Origin: Beaufortia kweichowensis
Lineage: Eukaryota; Chordata; Actinopteri; Cypriniformes; Gastromyzontidae
DNA: 64,000 bases
Direction of reading: 5' to 3'
Assembly (NCBI GenBank): GCA_019155185.1
Contig: CM032813.1
Coordinates: 14,179,561-14,243,560, forward strand
Positions 14,101 to 63,132 of this stretch are shown in pieces (within the stretch, counting starts at the first letter, position 1; every line of letters starts with the position of its first letter). The position numbers and the translations under genes were made by a program. The notes under the pieces were generated by a model, which did not search any database, had not been told where the DNA came from, and saw only the letters and a program-made list of their open reading frames with translations.

Positions 14101-14188
14101 CGACTTCCTCCTGCCGATGTTGGACCTCATCCCGGAGAAAAGAACCACGGCTGCCGAGTGCCTCCGACATTCCTGGATCAACTCGTAG
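5177..14188 (+). CDS. srpk1: SRPK1 serine/arginine-rich protein kinase (5' end missing)
   Basis: CDS exons: 5177-5295, 5766-5874, 5988-6075, 6330-6417, 6722-6828, 7670-7835, 8379-8404, 8531-8750, 9217-9582, 10686-10786, 11079-11186, 11840-11909, 12580-12672, 14004-14188 (stop TAG 14186-14188). All introns are GT..AG and all phases agree, giving about 614 residues; human SRPK1 has 655, so about 40 are upstream. Visible: acidic lead EILGSDDEEQEDPNDYCK, nucleotide loop GWGHFSTVW (about 62-70), Lys in VAMKVVK, catalytic HTDIKPENI, DLGNACW, and C-terminal PEKRTTAAECLRHSWINS. As in all SRPKs, a long spacer (exons 8379-9582) splits the kinase domain; it starts with the Lys-rich MSKNKKKKMKKKQKR and becomes acidic. 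SRPKs phosphorylate Arg-Ser repeats of SR splicing factors in cytoplasm and nucleus. The C-lobe sequence GKVPRKLI and KYEWS favours SRPK1 over SRPK2/3. Which teleost copy (a or b) is not resolved. Confidence 0.95.
7088..7556 (+). mobile_element. Non-autonomous hAT-type element (different family)
   Basis: A 469-bp element in the srpk1 intron between exons 6722-6828 and 7670-7835. It starts tagggctgggtgatat and ends tatcggcacagctcta, imperfect inverted repeats. A perfect 8-bp direct repeat, gtctccag, flanks it at 7080-7087 and 7557-7564. No transposase frame. The sequence differs from the elements at 897 and 29653, so it is a second hAT MITE family. Confidence 0.88.
8379..8404 (+). CDS. srpk1: srpk1 26-nt microexon in the kinase spacer
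   Basis: Acceptor attgcag before 8379 and donor gtaagt after 8404. With the split codon it adds VSTAPAPKQ, closely matching the VSTAPQPKP segment of mammalian SRPK1 just after the GAPPPSGSA motif. The upstream exon ends in phase 1 and this one restores the frame for MAKMSKNKKKK in the next exon. Confidence 0.88.
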
Positions 14189-15310
14189 TCGGCGGACACT
14201 CCCAAAACACGCACGGTCACACACGCGGCGTTCTTCTGAACTTCTGAAAGCTCACCAGTCACATGCGCTGTCTCGAAAAGGTTTGCCTGATGTCACGGGA
14301 GACGCGAGTCACAGGAACGATCTGGTCGAGCACATCTAATCTAATTCTTGTATTGTTGTTCTTTTTTTACGTTCTGGGTATAATTAAAGTGTACTGTTAT
14401 CTCAGTGCTTTGTGCTTTTGCAGGCATATCACTTTTCTAACAGTTTCCATCATTTCACAGTATTTTTTTGAGGTTAAAGTTAATTTCACCTTGTAGCTTA
14501 AACGCAAGAGTGTTAAGTGTTAAGCACTCAGTAGCTGATTGTAGTGTTTCTTTACTGTATTAAGAAACCGTAAGCAACGATCGTTGATCTATCGTGCCGC
14601 CTCACGGTGGTTATACATAAGATACCTGAATGAAGAGCGAACCACGTAATGATTGGATGACTTGCGTTTTTAATTTTAAGCTCATTTGAATGTGCGTTAC
14701 TGTACAGTACGAGAGAAACGTATGTGTGCTTTTACCACAAATAATGAAAAATGAAATGAAAATCAAAAGCATCTGTGTTGCCATCTCCAAACACCAGCTC
14801 TATAAATGACTACCATGGCCATATATATCTAGTTTTGTAACGTTAATGATTTAATATTTGTAAAAAATGAATTCCAGGGAGTTACGAAATGTAAAATCAG
14901 TAAGAGCATCTCAAATGTTGTACATACTCATACCAAAGAGTTGGTTCTTCACATTATATTAGTATTGTACAGTCCCATTACTTGTGTACAGTTTTGCTAT
15001 GGCATCTCTGAATGGCTTACGGGGAATGTTTGAGAATCGATATGAAATGACCTGTGCTTCTATTTCAGCTCTTTTTACAGTGTTGCTTCAAGCACTTGTT
15101 TTGTTACTTCAGAGCATCTAGTGAAAACAGATGTATAACATTGAAGGACCTCTGCTCTTTTGATCAGGCTGTTTAGTTTCAGTATCGCAAATACATCCAC
15201 ACTGCTTTCTCTGCTCTTTTTCAAGAATGTCTCTCTCTCTGCTTTTGATTGTTCAGCTCTGAACTCAAATGGTTTCTGTAGTAACTTCAAATAAAGATTT
15301 TGAAACGGTA
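14189..15310 (+). other. srpk1: srpk1 3' UTR
   Basis: Non-coding, AT-rich sequence after the srpk1 stop codon. A canonical AATAAA lies at 15290-15295, about 1.1 kb past the stop, and is the best candidate for the main polyadenylation signal; cleavage is expected about 15-25 bases later. Open frames in this stretch are short and unrelated to known proteins. Confidence 0.7.
15290..15295 (+). promoter_or_regulatory. srpk1 polyadenylation signal candidate
   Basis: AATAAA hexamer downstream of the srpk1 stop, followed by AT- and GT-containing sequence. It is the last such signal before the convergent lhfpl5 3' end. Confidence 0.65.
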
Positions 15311-16192
15311 AATGACTGACTGTTGGGTCTTATATGTTTACATGTTGATCAGATGTAATGCAATACTTTATGTGTTTGGATTGAAAGTGTATCACATTAA
15401 AAATTAATCAAGTAAATCAAATAAAATAATTAAGTAAACAACATTCTTCCCTTATAAAATATAGTCCCTGGTTACAGAATTTGATGTAATACTAGATTTA
15501 CAAGGAGAGCTATTAGACCGCTGGACTGACCAGTCGGAATCGGTCTGTAATAAAGCTGAATTCGCATTTAATTACATAAGATAATCAATGAAATTTTGGA
15601 GCACTTTAATATGAGGCTTGTTTGGTCGGAGGTCGGAGGTGGGACGTTTAAATGTAAATTAGGATGTTACGTCACCGGTATATTGCTGACGTCAAGTGCA
15701 CCTGCGAACAAGAGTGGAGCGTAAACCAAACAAAACTATGAAGAAAGTCACAAAAAACAGATTCCCTGTCATTTTAATAGTTCATTTTATACATCTATTA
15801 AATGCCCAGACAGGAAGCCCATTCAAAATGACACGGGAATTCTAGTAATTTTTGGTGGATGTACATTGGTGTAAAAACATTGTTTACATAAGCTGTTCCA
15901 TGTATCGCACATGAAATGATTAAAAACAGCATGAATAATTGAAAAAACGCGCTATTGACGCCTTGCTTTCTAATTTTGTTAGAAATCGACACGCCCCTTT
16001 GTGACGTCACAACCCGGAAACGTGTCCCGAGTCTCCCACTGGTGAATACGAGTTCGCCTGACCGTTCATGTGCTTAAAACTCATATACAATATTTCCGAC
16101 TCCACATGAGGGCGACATAACAGCGTTCAGGCCATGCAAGCTGGATAGAAATGCATTTTCAGCCAGTGGAATATCCTATTTGCATTTTTCGC
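15311..16192. other. Convergent intergenic gap srpk1 / lhfpl5
   Basis: About 0.9 kb between the proposed polyadenylation sites of two tail-to-tail genes. I see no gene here, no good splice-bounded frame, and no recognisable transposon ends. Confidence 0.6.
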
Positions 16193-16198
16193 TTTATT
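16193..16198 (-). promoter_or_regulatory. lhfpl5 polyadenylation signal candidate
   Basis: TTTATT on the + strand, AATAAA on the - strand, about 270 bases past the lhfpl5 stop codon. The region 16199-16464 would then be the 3' UTR of lhfpl5. Confidence 0.5.
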
Positions 16199-16464
16199 CA
16201 TTTTGATTTATAAGAATACGTTGTATACAAAAGTCTTTCAATAAGTTAACAAATCACCTCCCCAGTTTTGGCCCCAGTTTTACAAAGTATAAAATGAAAA
16301 AAAAAAACAGACCAACATCGTACATATATACTGCATATTAGGAATAATGTTTTGCTGGGATAATCTCAGAGGTGGCAATTAAAATTTTCCTTCTCATTTT
16401 AGTAGTGATCTGAAGGTAGTCTGTGTCCCACAGGGTCCATTTAATTTAAAGCTGTGCAGGGCCT

Positions 16465-19400
16465 TCATGCTTCTTCTGAAGACAAGAAAAGATAAATGTT
16501 AGCTTTTCAACAGGCATATAAAACAAGTATAACATGATTAATACTGTTTTGCAGAGTTGTTGCAAGCGAATAAACACGCTAATGAAAGGCACAAACAAAT
16601 CCGTTACGGCTAATAAAATTCATTTTTACTGGCGCTGCATGTTTGAAATGGGCTTTTTGTCATTTCAGAGCACTGCTTCTTTAAATGACCATTACAGAGA
16701 GCGTTTAATCCATTGCTGGTCTCTCTGCACATTGTTATAGAAGATACATGAACATTTAAAGACAAAGGAACATTACACCCTTGAGATAGCTGCTTTGGTG
16801 TCATCACAGATACAAAAGTGAAGCTACAACATGAGGCGAGCAGTCGTCTCTCTCAAACTGTAAACCGCAATACCAACTTTATCTTACAAAAGATTCCTTT
16901 GCCACTGTGACATTAACTCTGCAATCTAATTCCTTTGGCATATTCTTTGAACATGTCTTTGCCATTAAAACCAATATAAAAGTTCTTTAGATGTGTTTTG
17001 GGCCTTTATATTTCTGTGAAATACAAATAAAATGAAATCATGGCCAACTCTAGATTGTGAAAAGTGTTTAAAATATTGATTACACTCAGTACAATATAGG
17101 GAAAGATATAAGGGATAGAGGGATAGTATGAGATAAAGCATACATAAGTAAACTAGTAAGTAAACAAAAATATGAAACAAAACTAAAACCATGTTTACAA
17201 CATAGAGAAAGAAAGGGTTAGGAAATTATGGAAAAGAAATCTCTCACCTTTCTTCTCTTCAACCTGGAAGTCTTCTGGCAGTAGCGTATCTTGGCGGTTG
17301 CCCAGCACGAAGGCCAGAAAAGATAATGTAAGCGAGTCCATGATGCTAATGATGGCCAAAATGTATGCCCAGCGCACTGTGCAGTTACCCAGCGTGTATT
17401 TATCAGTCCGTTGGCCACACATGCGTTTTACCTCCTCAGAGTCCCAGCCGTCTGGATAGATCATACAGCCTATGACCATGCAAGTAGCTGAAGAGCAAAA
17501 AGAAACGTTTTATACGGTAATATATTGATGACACTTTCTGTTAGCCAAAACAGTGGTTTGATATTATACTTTTTATTTTAGTCTTTTTATTAATTGTGTT
17601 TATTCATAACTCTTTAACAATATAAAAAGATGTAAGATGGCTTAAAGCAATATGTGTGACAGCACTTTCAAGACTAGATGACTTTTAAAACTAACCTCAG
17701 AAATATCCACTGAAGTAAAAAGTCTAGACATGATTCCATTGTCAGAATTATTCCTGGCTACCAGAAAAATACATTGCAATGACTGTTGCCTGGCAACTTC
17801 AGCCACTTATCCCATCATTTATTATTCATATGACAATATACTCTCTGTGGGGCAGCTGGTGCTGGTGTGGTATAACTTTACACACACGCTCTCTTACTTT
17901 CACCCTCACTTTCTTTTAATGAGTATGTGTAATTATTTAAGTGTATTGTTACGTAAGACGATGTTCTCAGAGGGTTGTCTGTGTCCCTGCTGACTACATT
18001 AGATACAAGACTTTAAAGTCATTATATTTCTATTTGCACAGAGTTTGACAACTAAACTGGTACTTAAGCTTTCTTGTTTTATTTGAAATATATAAAAGAC
18101 ATTTATTACACACTGTATTTGTCAGTATTTTCATCTTTTATAGTGCAAAGCAGTGTGCAATAATGTGTGGAACTATCCAGGGTGCTGAAGTCCTGAATGA
18201 CCTCATGTCAATGATTTCCTTTCTTAAAACTTTTGTCTTATTTTGCAGTACAAATATCGAACAATTATTTAATCAGGATACAGTTTCTTGACGTGTAAAA
18301 CGACGTTAGATATTAAGTCTTGTCGTCAGTAAAAAAAAAAAACCTAAAACAAGCAAAAATATTTGCCAGTTGGGTAAGAAAAATACACCTAAAAATTAAA
18401 TTCTTAATTAAGTATCTAATTCAAGTTTACTTTTTTGCAATATAAGGTTAAAAATAAGCTTTTATTCTCGATATGACCTCATTTAATACTTAGCACTTTA
18501 TAGCTTTCATAGGCCAACAATTCTTTACAGATCAGCTCATACACTGTAAAAAAAATCAACTTGGCTTCACAAGTCATTTCAACTGTTTTTACATTATTCA
18601 ACTCATTTTAAGTCATTTCAACTCATTAAATTTAGTTAAACAATTTCAATTCATTTTTATAAGTTAAAGCAACTCACCACTGATTTAAAACCGTAACGTT
18701 AAAATGATTTGTAAAGCCAAATTGATTTGAATTAAAAATGTAAGGCAGCAATGCATTTTTTACAATTACATATGGCTGAACATTTTTTAAACTTTGGTCA
18801 CATTAAAAAACGTTTAAAGTTTGTTGCACTAGATAAAATACCAAATACCAATGGCAATTTTTTAACATTTTGGATGTTTCAATATACATTGTTAGGTTAA
18901 AATGCTAAAGCAATACGACTGTGTATCCATATACTTTTTATCCACACACTAAAAGTTACTTTGAAGAACAGTTGGTAAATAAAAGTGCAAAATCTAATGC
19001 ATTTAAACTATTTCAAATTTCTTTACCTCTTTATCTTTTACTAAGGATCTCCAAAGCATTTTGCAATATAATATTTGTTAAGATTATAAGTCAAAGGCAT
19101 TGATATGATTCCACTCACCAGCTGCGAGCTGCATCCATGCACATATCTTATACACGCTGCCTGAGTTGCAGAAGAAGAATAAACTAAAACAAACAATAGT
19201 TCCCACAATGAGCAGCAAAGAAATCCCAACGAAGAACATGGCGGTTTTAAAAGCACCAGAAGGGATGGATCCAAAATCTAAAGCACTTCCTTTACACACC
19301 AGCTCTCCTGTGATGGGGTTCCCGATGCAGTAGTGGAAAAGCCCAAAGTAACCCGACTGGGGCGTATCGACACTGTCTCCAATCCAGTAGGGCTGAATAA

Positions 19401-19530
19401 ACACTACCACACAGATGATGGCAAAGACGATGGTGAAGACTGTCCATAGCACTCCGACCGCCCTTGCATTCCTCACATAGTTGGTGTGATAGATCCTGGC
19501 AGCCTCCTGGGCAGATAATAGTTTAGTCAT
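16465..19530 (-). CDS. lhfpl5: LHFPL5 tetraspan membrane protein (complete CDS)
   Basis: Coding exons on the minus strand: 19530-19119, 17487-17248, 16475-16465. Joined length is 663 nt, 220 residues plus TGA; human LHFPL5 has 219. It starts MTKLLSAQEAARIYHTNYVR and ends in an EEA tail like human EEV. Four hydrophobic segments at about 25-46, 95-121, 126-149 and 178-200. The first extracellular loop has the claudin-like PYWIGDSVDTP..GYFGLFHYC pattern, and YPDGWDSEEVKRMCG lies between segments 3 and 4. LHFPL5 (TMHS) links protocadherin-15 tip links to TMC channels in hair-cell stereocilia. LHFPL3 and LHFPL4 are close relatives, but the MTKLL start, SALDFGSIPSGAFKTAMFF, the tail and the SRPK1 neighbour favour LHFPL5. 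An in-frame extension to 19803 is open but unlike the family, so I start at 19530. Teleosts have a and b copies; which this is remains open. Confidence 0.93.
17488..19118 (-). other. lhfpl5: lhfpl5 intron 1
   Basis: A 1.6-kb intron with donor gtgagt and acceptor cttcag on the minus strand. It is AT-rich. A possible old inverted-repeat element lies at about 18543-18757; otherwise I see nothing. Intron 2 (16476-17247) is similarly featureless. Confidence 0.7.
18543..18757. repeat. Possible degraded inverted-repeat element
   Basis: Starts with actgtaaaaaaa and ends near gcattttttacaatt, giving imperfect inverted ends around tgtaaaaaa. Such ends are common in fish MITEs, but no target duplication is visible and the AT-rich context makes chance matches easy. 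Confidence 0.35.
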
Positions 19531-22500
19531 GATGGTCGACGCAAGGGTGCGTGTTAAACGAATGCTAACAAAATCTGAAAGCGGAAATGTCACCTTCAAG
19601 CCCTTTTTTGCAGACACATGCCACTGACCAAAATGCCAAATAGCTTTCTTGAAGTAAAAATTTGTTTTAATAGAAGAAAAAGTGGACACCTGTATGGCAA
19701 ACCTCTCCTTACTCTTTTTAAAGGGGTTGTGGACAGCTCTGGGCCCTGAGAGGTGCATGAGATAACCTAACCTAGAATTACTGTAACCTGAGTATCCATC
19801 CACTTGTCACACTAAGCCAACAGTGGTCAAATGTATCCATTAGATCAGAGGGATGAGAAGGTTTGGAATCGGATGAAAGTGACTTTACATTCACACAGTC
19901 TTTGCTGCTTTGAGATCATGGGATTAGTAATTAATGGAGGGGTTTGGTTACCTCGTGATTATAGAGCTGGCACACTGTCTATAACTAAAAAAAGAGAAAC
20001 CATGACTAGAAAGGTGGCTAGTGATTTCAGTGGCGACAATTACGGTAACTTAAAGTCTTTCATTTTTGCCACATAAAAAAGTATAAAGTTTATTTATTTT
20101 GATCTTCATAAAGGGGCAGGATGTCACATTATATACAGTAAATGAATTGGAAACTGCTGATTATTATCAATGATTTGAAAAAGAAATTTCTATATATACT
20201 AAATATAATTTAAAAAATCATAGAATTTGTTGAAAATCTTTATAGGCTGTTTAATGGCTTTCCAGCTCATTTTAAACAGTATGACAACTAAAATAAACAC
20301 AGACATGTATTTAATTAATTTGATCGAATACTTGTTTTGGCTTGAAGAAATACACTTTTAAATACAGACTATAAAGGTGGTACACAATGCCATAAAGGTC
20401 CCTTTTTGATGTGCAAAAGCTTTTGGTGACAAAAGAAATGGTTAAAATCTTTAACTGAACTGTTCTCAGGGGAACCAAAACAGGTTTGTAGCACCTTTAT
20501 TTTTAAGAGTGTAAAGACACTTTTCATTTAAAATGTTAAAATTATTGTCAAACGGCAAACCTTTCAAACGTCTAGACAGTAAACAAGAATAATATTTACA
20601 TTTTTTTAATAAAATATGAAGAAAATCTTAGTCAACAGCAGGGTTTGATTCAAGTATCAAGAAACGGCCAAACTGAGCAATTGCAAGTTTCAACCAATAG
20701 GAGTCGCTGCGACATTATAAAACAGATCCCTTACAAAAGTTTTATATTACAGACAAGTCATGTGTTCACAGCTCAGACAGATATTTATTAATATTACCAT
20801 TAAACACACAAGGCTATTGTGTGACAAAATCACATTAGATCTGCCTTCAGTGAACATGTGCAAGGTATTAAATAATCACCCTGACACTTTGAACAATTGC
20901 TGGCATGCCATTTCTAAAAAAGAAACAAATAACATTGACATTTAGGAGGGAATAATGTCAGCCTGACAATCAGCTGTCCCTCTGCCGCATAATTGCGTAA
21001 TAATTCTTGATTAAAATATATGAATCAAAGGTGCTGGGACAATAGCACAATACAGTGCCCCCCTGGGGTCAGAGGAAATCAATGTAGCCCTCATCTGCCC
21101 AATTCAAGCATCCCTCTGGATTTGTCATGAATAGCAGCCAGACGCGCGTCAAGTGACGGACACAACACGCCATCTGCCGCTTCTGATAGCACACAGACGC
21201 GTCTCTTATTTTATTTTATTTTACTACTAAGTGTCAAATCAGTGAAAGCATTGATAAATGACACTGAGGAACACAAAATCAACACTTTAGTAATCTTTGT
21301 AATGAGAAGTGACTGCTTTATGATAGATTAACAATGCTTTTGCTGCATGGTAATATGAGTTTCCTCTGGGACATTTTATCCTCTCTTCTCCTTTCCTTAA
21401 AGATTTTATTTATGATGTTTATCCGAGTGATATATGAATTAACTAATTTGTCTGTCACATAATTCACTGACATTCTGACCTCTTTTTTACATACTCTACA
21501 GCTATCTAATAACACAGAAGACAGGCTCAGAGCAGAATGACTGATGTTTGGTTAGTTATCTAATAAATTAATATCAAATACTTGATATGGTTTCCTAGAC
21601 ATGGTGTAAAGGTGAAGACTTTTCCCACATGTTATATATTTATATTTAAATCAAACAAAAAAAGAAAAATAAATTGTATAAAAGAAAAAGCAGTACACAC
21701 CTACATCTAATGAAAAAAGTTGTCTTTTCACAATGTGACCCAACAGCTGGTGTCCGTGAGTGATCCACTTAAAGCAACGAGTTTTCTGTAATGATTTGAC
21801 CTCGCTTCATTCAGGGTCCTTAAAACCGTTCTGAACGTGTTTTAGTGGAGACCCAAGGCTCCTGATATCTATTTTTAAATCTTTATTTGTACGAGCAGAG
21901 ACAATAGACAGTTATTTAGACTGTTTGACATGTAGCTGAAGGCAGATGATGCTCGTCCCATGATGTCTTGTGCCTCAGGTGAAAGTGAGACTGGTCTATT
22001 CACACTACAGCACTTTGTGAACGTTATAAAAGATAAAGCGTACAAAAGGCTTTTTTTGTTGTCAGGACATGGGCCCTTTATTTAAAACTGTAGCCATGGA
22101 AACAAGGCACAAGATACGCTTAAAAATAAACTGCTGTGTATCTGTTGCAAAATTGCTGCCTTCAAAATATATCCTATAGGGTACAGAACTGAACATCTGA
22201 AATATACTATTCTACATCTATAGTAAAAGTATTATGGTTATGACCATGTGGTTTTGAAAGAACACATGGAATTTAGTAGACTGGATGATCAAAGTTTTGT
22301 ATGTTTACAGATTTGTATGTTTTACAGATGTTTCATTTAGGAATCAACTTAGTTCATGTTTCCCCTAATTTATTTATAGGAGAAAATTAACCATTTCTTC
22401 AAATACATTAAGGTAAAATAATCTGGATTTGAGTAAATTTGACAAGAAATGTTTGAGTTCATTTTGAAATTTTCTTTGGAGACTTGACAAATGAGAGGTA

Positions 22501-25500
22501 AGTTTATTACACTGATGAGATCTCTTCTGAATCTCTAATGTAGACTTTTGTGAGGTTTCTGAATGTCTTTACTGAGAGAAATATCTGAGACTAAAATACT
22601 GAAGAGATCTCATTTGTGAATTTTCTTTCTTCTTCATTTGATTTGATACGTAAAAAAGTATATTGCTGTAAGATATGTAAGATAACAGTTGGGAAATTTA
22701 GACATTTAAGGGCTTTACATATTTATATCCTGTATATAATATATTTGCAATTTATACACAGCGCTATTTCTGATGTCCCATAATTTACTCATGTGGCAAG
22801 CTGTGTGGTTGTTATGACAAAATAAACTCAATATTATAAAATACAAACAAAGTTAACAAATCTGCTTTAGCACTATTGCTCATCTTATAAATTATTGGTC
22901 TTTTTTATTGTGCACTCATGTGGTTCTTAGTGGCCCACTGCTCTTTTTATCCATTCAGAACAAAGACCCTCTCTTTCTGCGTCTCTGTGACCTCAATGTC
23001 AACATCAGATCTTTCTGTCTGTCATTCAGCACTAGATTATCAATATCTGTGTCAGTCCCACAGGCTACGTTCAACCCCGTTGCCCCGTCCCACACCAGGC
23101 CCAGCGTGAAATCCGCGTGCCTGGGAGGAGGGAGGGAGGTGGGGTGTCGCAGCACGCGACACAGAATGGAGACCCCCAAAGAGGCGAATCTTTTGACCAG
23201 CAGACCGCCCAGGCCATTGACTTCCTCCATCAAATCGCACCATCTTTGCCTTTGTCAGCATTGGATGGGGTGGGCTAATTATTTACCTCCTTTATGAAAA
23301 CCAGACAGGTTCTGTTTCACAGAACAAGCGAGTGATTAGTGAGCGAGCTATTAAAAACAGAGCTAATTTGAAACATTCTTCAAATGTAAATCTTACACGT
23401 TACATTGACCTTTGGCACATCAAACCGTGCAAACATGGTTTAGATTATATAAAGCCAGCCAATAAGATGTATTGTTCAATTTTATTGAAAACACACACAC
23501 ACTATTTAAACTCTATTTATTGTAGGCTATACAGTCAGCGGGTTGCCAAATATAACATTTTCACGCTACAGCAGATCAAGCAAGCAATGCAGAACTGAGT
23601 TTTAACCTGCGTGCTTTGGCAAGCCCCTTTCCACACAGATGGTAATGTTGCTGGGGGTGTGTATGGGTGTTGGGGGGTGAATGTAATTTGGGGATGGATG
23701 AGGCTGTATGTCAGTGTGTGTGTGTGTGTGTAGCCCAAGGGCACACACACACAGTAGACTGACCTAGATGAAGTCAGATCTGTCGGTTGCGTGTCTCTGG
23801 CTCTCTCTCTCTCTCTATCTAAATGTGTGGCTGCTGTATTCACAGAATAGAAACAGACATGGACTGTGGCTAATCTGCTGCCCCCCACACACAGTCAACC
23901 GCACCGCTCCTGGCTGTTGTATGGAAGCTTTTGTCTGGTGATTCAGACTGTGGTGAGGGGGGCAACCATTACAGTGAAGTGTGCTGGGATTTATCTGACC
24001 GGTGCTAATGTAAACACACACTGGAACCTCATCATTAAAAGGTTTATTGCAACAACAAATCAGTAGGAGACATGGCAGGAATATCTCTTAAAACATATTA
24101 AACTGAATTAATGATAGTAGTCTAATGTTAACATATGTGAGGTAGCAAAAACAGACTGCACAGTTTTATTCCATTTCAGACGATGGTGAAGGGTTTAGAG
24201 AAATTGAATCAGCTTATGACCTCAAAGTTAAATATAGCAAACCGTGCAAAGGGGATTATGGAAACATCAAAGAAATATGAAAAATGATATCACAGTCTAC
24301 GTCACATCGCTGTAGAAATGCTGTGAATTTCTGTGTCATTTTGCTGTTAATCTGTTGTGTAATTTTAGAGAATTTTCTACATGACAGTGATGTTAGCACT
24401 TTTTAATGAATTCATACATGTAGATTTAGCCTGTGAACTGATTCTTTAGGCCCAAATTAAAAATCGCTGCTAATAAAGTAGTATACCGAAGGGTAAATTT
24501 CAGGAGGGCATTTTCAAACACATCGACTTTTTAATCTGTACAAAAACAATCCTGTCCCAAACCTCTAAACAGCATGTGATGTTATCAACCTCAAAGCACG
24601 GCAAGTTCATCTGCTTACATAATAGATAAAATAAATAAAAAAGGACACCATTCAAATATATAGTAAATGACCTGATCCGATGTCTATATTTCTGAAACTG
24701 CTTAGACATTTGAATAAGAATGATAATGTTTCTCCTGTGCTTTCAATGCATTATGCAACATGCTTTTATTTATGATATTTTTTGTGCTATTTGTACTGTA
24801 ACTGATCCTTCAGGCAGCTAATCCTCACAGGAATCCGGCGTTCTTGTGAAATTATTTAGTGGCAGTTCCCCCATCTCAGACTGCTAAATGTACTCCCACA
24901 ACAGCTCCTGAACTGCTTTTAGTTCAAATGTAGATTGATGATACAAGCCCAAACTGCGAAAGAAGGCACAGAATGCTTTCAGATTTCTATTCTTGTGTCA
25001 AATTAAAATCATACTTTTGTGCCCTACAGTCATATGTAACTGTGTTTACGGTTCCACTTTTAATGCAGAAGTAAAGCTATTACATTTTTTCTTTGTTTCC
25101 TAATCTTTTACAGAGGGCATGCGGTGTTTACAGGAGTATTACTGCATTCATTTTTCTTTCAGCTCTTGCATGGCCCTTGACTAAAGACGTGTTGTAAATG
25201 CTGCCCTTTGAACCTTTCTTTACCAGAGAAACATTCTCTGTTAGGAGCCGTTAAATGCGTTTCAGATGTGAAGACCGACTCGCGGTGCAAGTGTTCTTAT
25301 GAGTCGGCTCGTTTGGGTGATTCATTTGAACCGATTCGCGAAGCTTTCTGGGAGTATGAGGGTTACTTAAATTCTCTCTCTCGCTTTCTTTCTCTTGTAA
25401 AAATTCACCGTGTTTCCTATAATAGTAAAAGTGTAATACGCTTTCAATTTGTATTTGTATTTCTATACTTTTACTAAATTACCAGTTTAAGACAATTGTA

Positions 25501-25799
25501 CGTGTGGTTATGTTTTTACAATAATGAAACTATGGTTACTGTGGTAAAACCATATTTTTGTACGGGTCTCTCTTTCATCTTTAAAAATAAACAAACCCGT
25601 TTCTCTGTAGAGTTGATACACTTATATAAAATACGAATTAATTTCTACAAGTTCGAATGGGTGAATCGTTTTTCGACTTTAGTCAAACGAATCGTTCGAA
25701 CAAACCGATTCACTCAAATGAATCAGATTCTCGAAAGCGTCCTTTTCAGATGTGGTTTTTGAACCATTCAGTGTGCTTTTAAAGGCCAAGCCGCCGCTC
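19531..25799. other. Intergenic region between divergent lhfpl5 and kif21b
   Basis: Six kilobases between two genes that diverge. It must contain the lhfpl5 5' UTR and promoter (minus strand), but no upstream non-coding exon can be assigned. Present are a MITE remnant near 20375-20512 (ending taagagtgta), a CCAAT plus TATA arrangement at 20694-20722, and a more complex GC-balanced stretch at 20945-21195 that could be a regulatory element. Open frames (for example 22908-23297) show no similarity to known proteins. Confidence 0.6.
20694..20722 (+). promoter_or_regulatory. CCAAT-TATA promoter-like arrangement
   Basis: CCAAT at 20694-20698 and TATAAAA at 20716-20722 on the + strand, in a less AT-rich patch with two CpGs between them. 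The order fits a core promoter, though the spacing is tighter than usual. No gene is recognised immediately downstream; a 61-codon frame at 20760-20945 has no known similarity. In AT-rich DNA such a pair can arise by chance. Confidence 0.25.
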
Positions 25800-26238
25800 G
25801 ACTCTAATTGGTCAATTAAACCATCTATGGGCGGGACCAGCAGGTATGTGTGGTCAGGAGGTGTGCCAATCATCCGCGTCACGACACGCCCACAACACTC
25901 TCTGTAAGCACAGCACATTCAGTGCGCGAGGAAGCGCAGATCAACGTGTGCGGTTTCGGATGTACGTCTGAGCGCGACACACACATATGACACGATACAG
26001 ACTCGCAGCTGGGCGAAAGAGGAAAACATGTCCCTGTTTGTCGCGTTTTATGTCGCGTCGCTGTTATGTATTGAGTAGTGTAATGGAGGTGAGCGGCGAT
26101 GTGTGTCTGCGCAGCGCTGATTGACGGACCGGAGCGGCTGTGCTCGTGTTAACGCGCAACGATCTTCACAGTTCGCGCGTGAACTTTGCAAGAACTTTGC
26201 AGCATCGCTTTTCTTCCAGACGGGCAAGGTGAGACAGC
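25800..26238 (+). promoter_or_regulatory. kif21b: kif21b promoter and 5' UTR, CpG-rich
   Basis: CpG density rises sharply compared with both sides and stays high to about 26550. Sites seen: ATTGG (inverted CCAAT) at 25807-25811, GGGCGGG GC box at 25829-25835, CCAAT at 25866-25870 and a CGTCA half-site at 25877-25881. No TATA box is obvious, as is usual for CpG-island promoters. The start site is unknown. Two short upstream frames lie before the kif21b ATG: 26028-26078 and 26083-26124. Confidence 0.7.

Positions 26239-63132
<36,894 letters not shown>

Noticed and set aside
19531..19803. N-terminal extension of LHFPL5 (in-frame upstream ATG)
   Set aside because: The extension has no similarity to the family, while MTKLL at 19530 aligns with the normal start and gives the normal length. 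It is more likely 5' UTR or upstream intron.
22908..23297. 129-codon frame upstream of kif21b
   Set aside because: Competing frames of similar length on both strands in a GC-richer patch; no recognisable motif.
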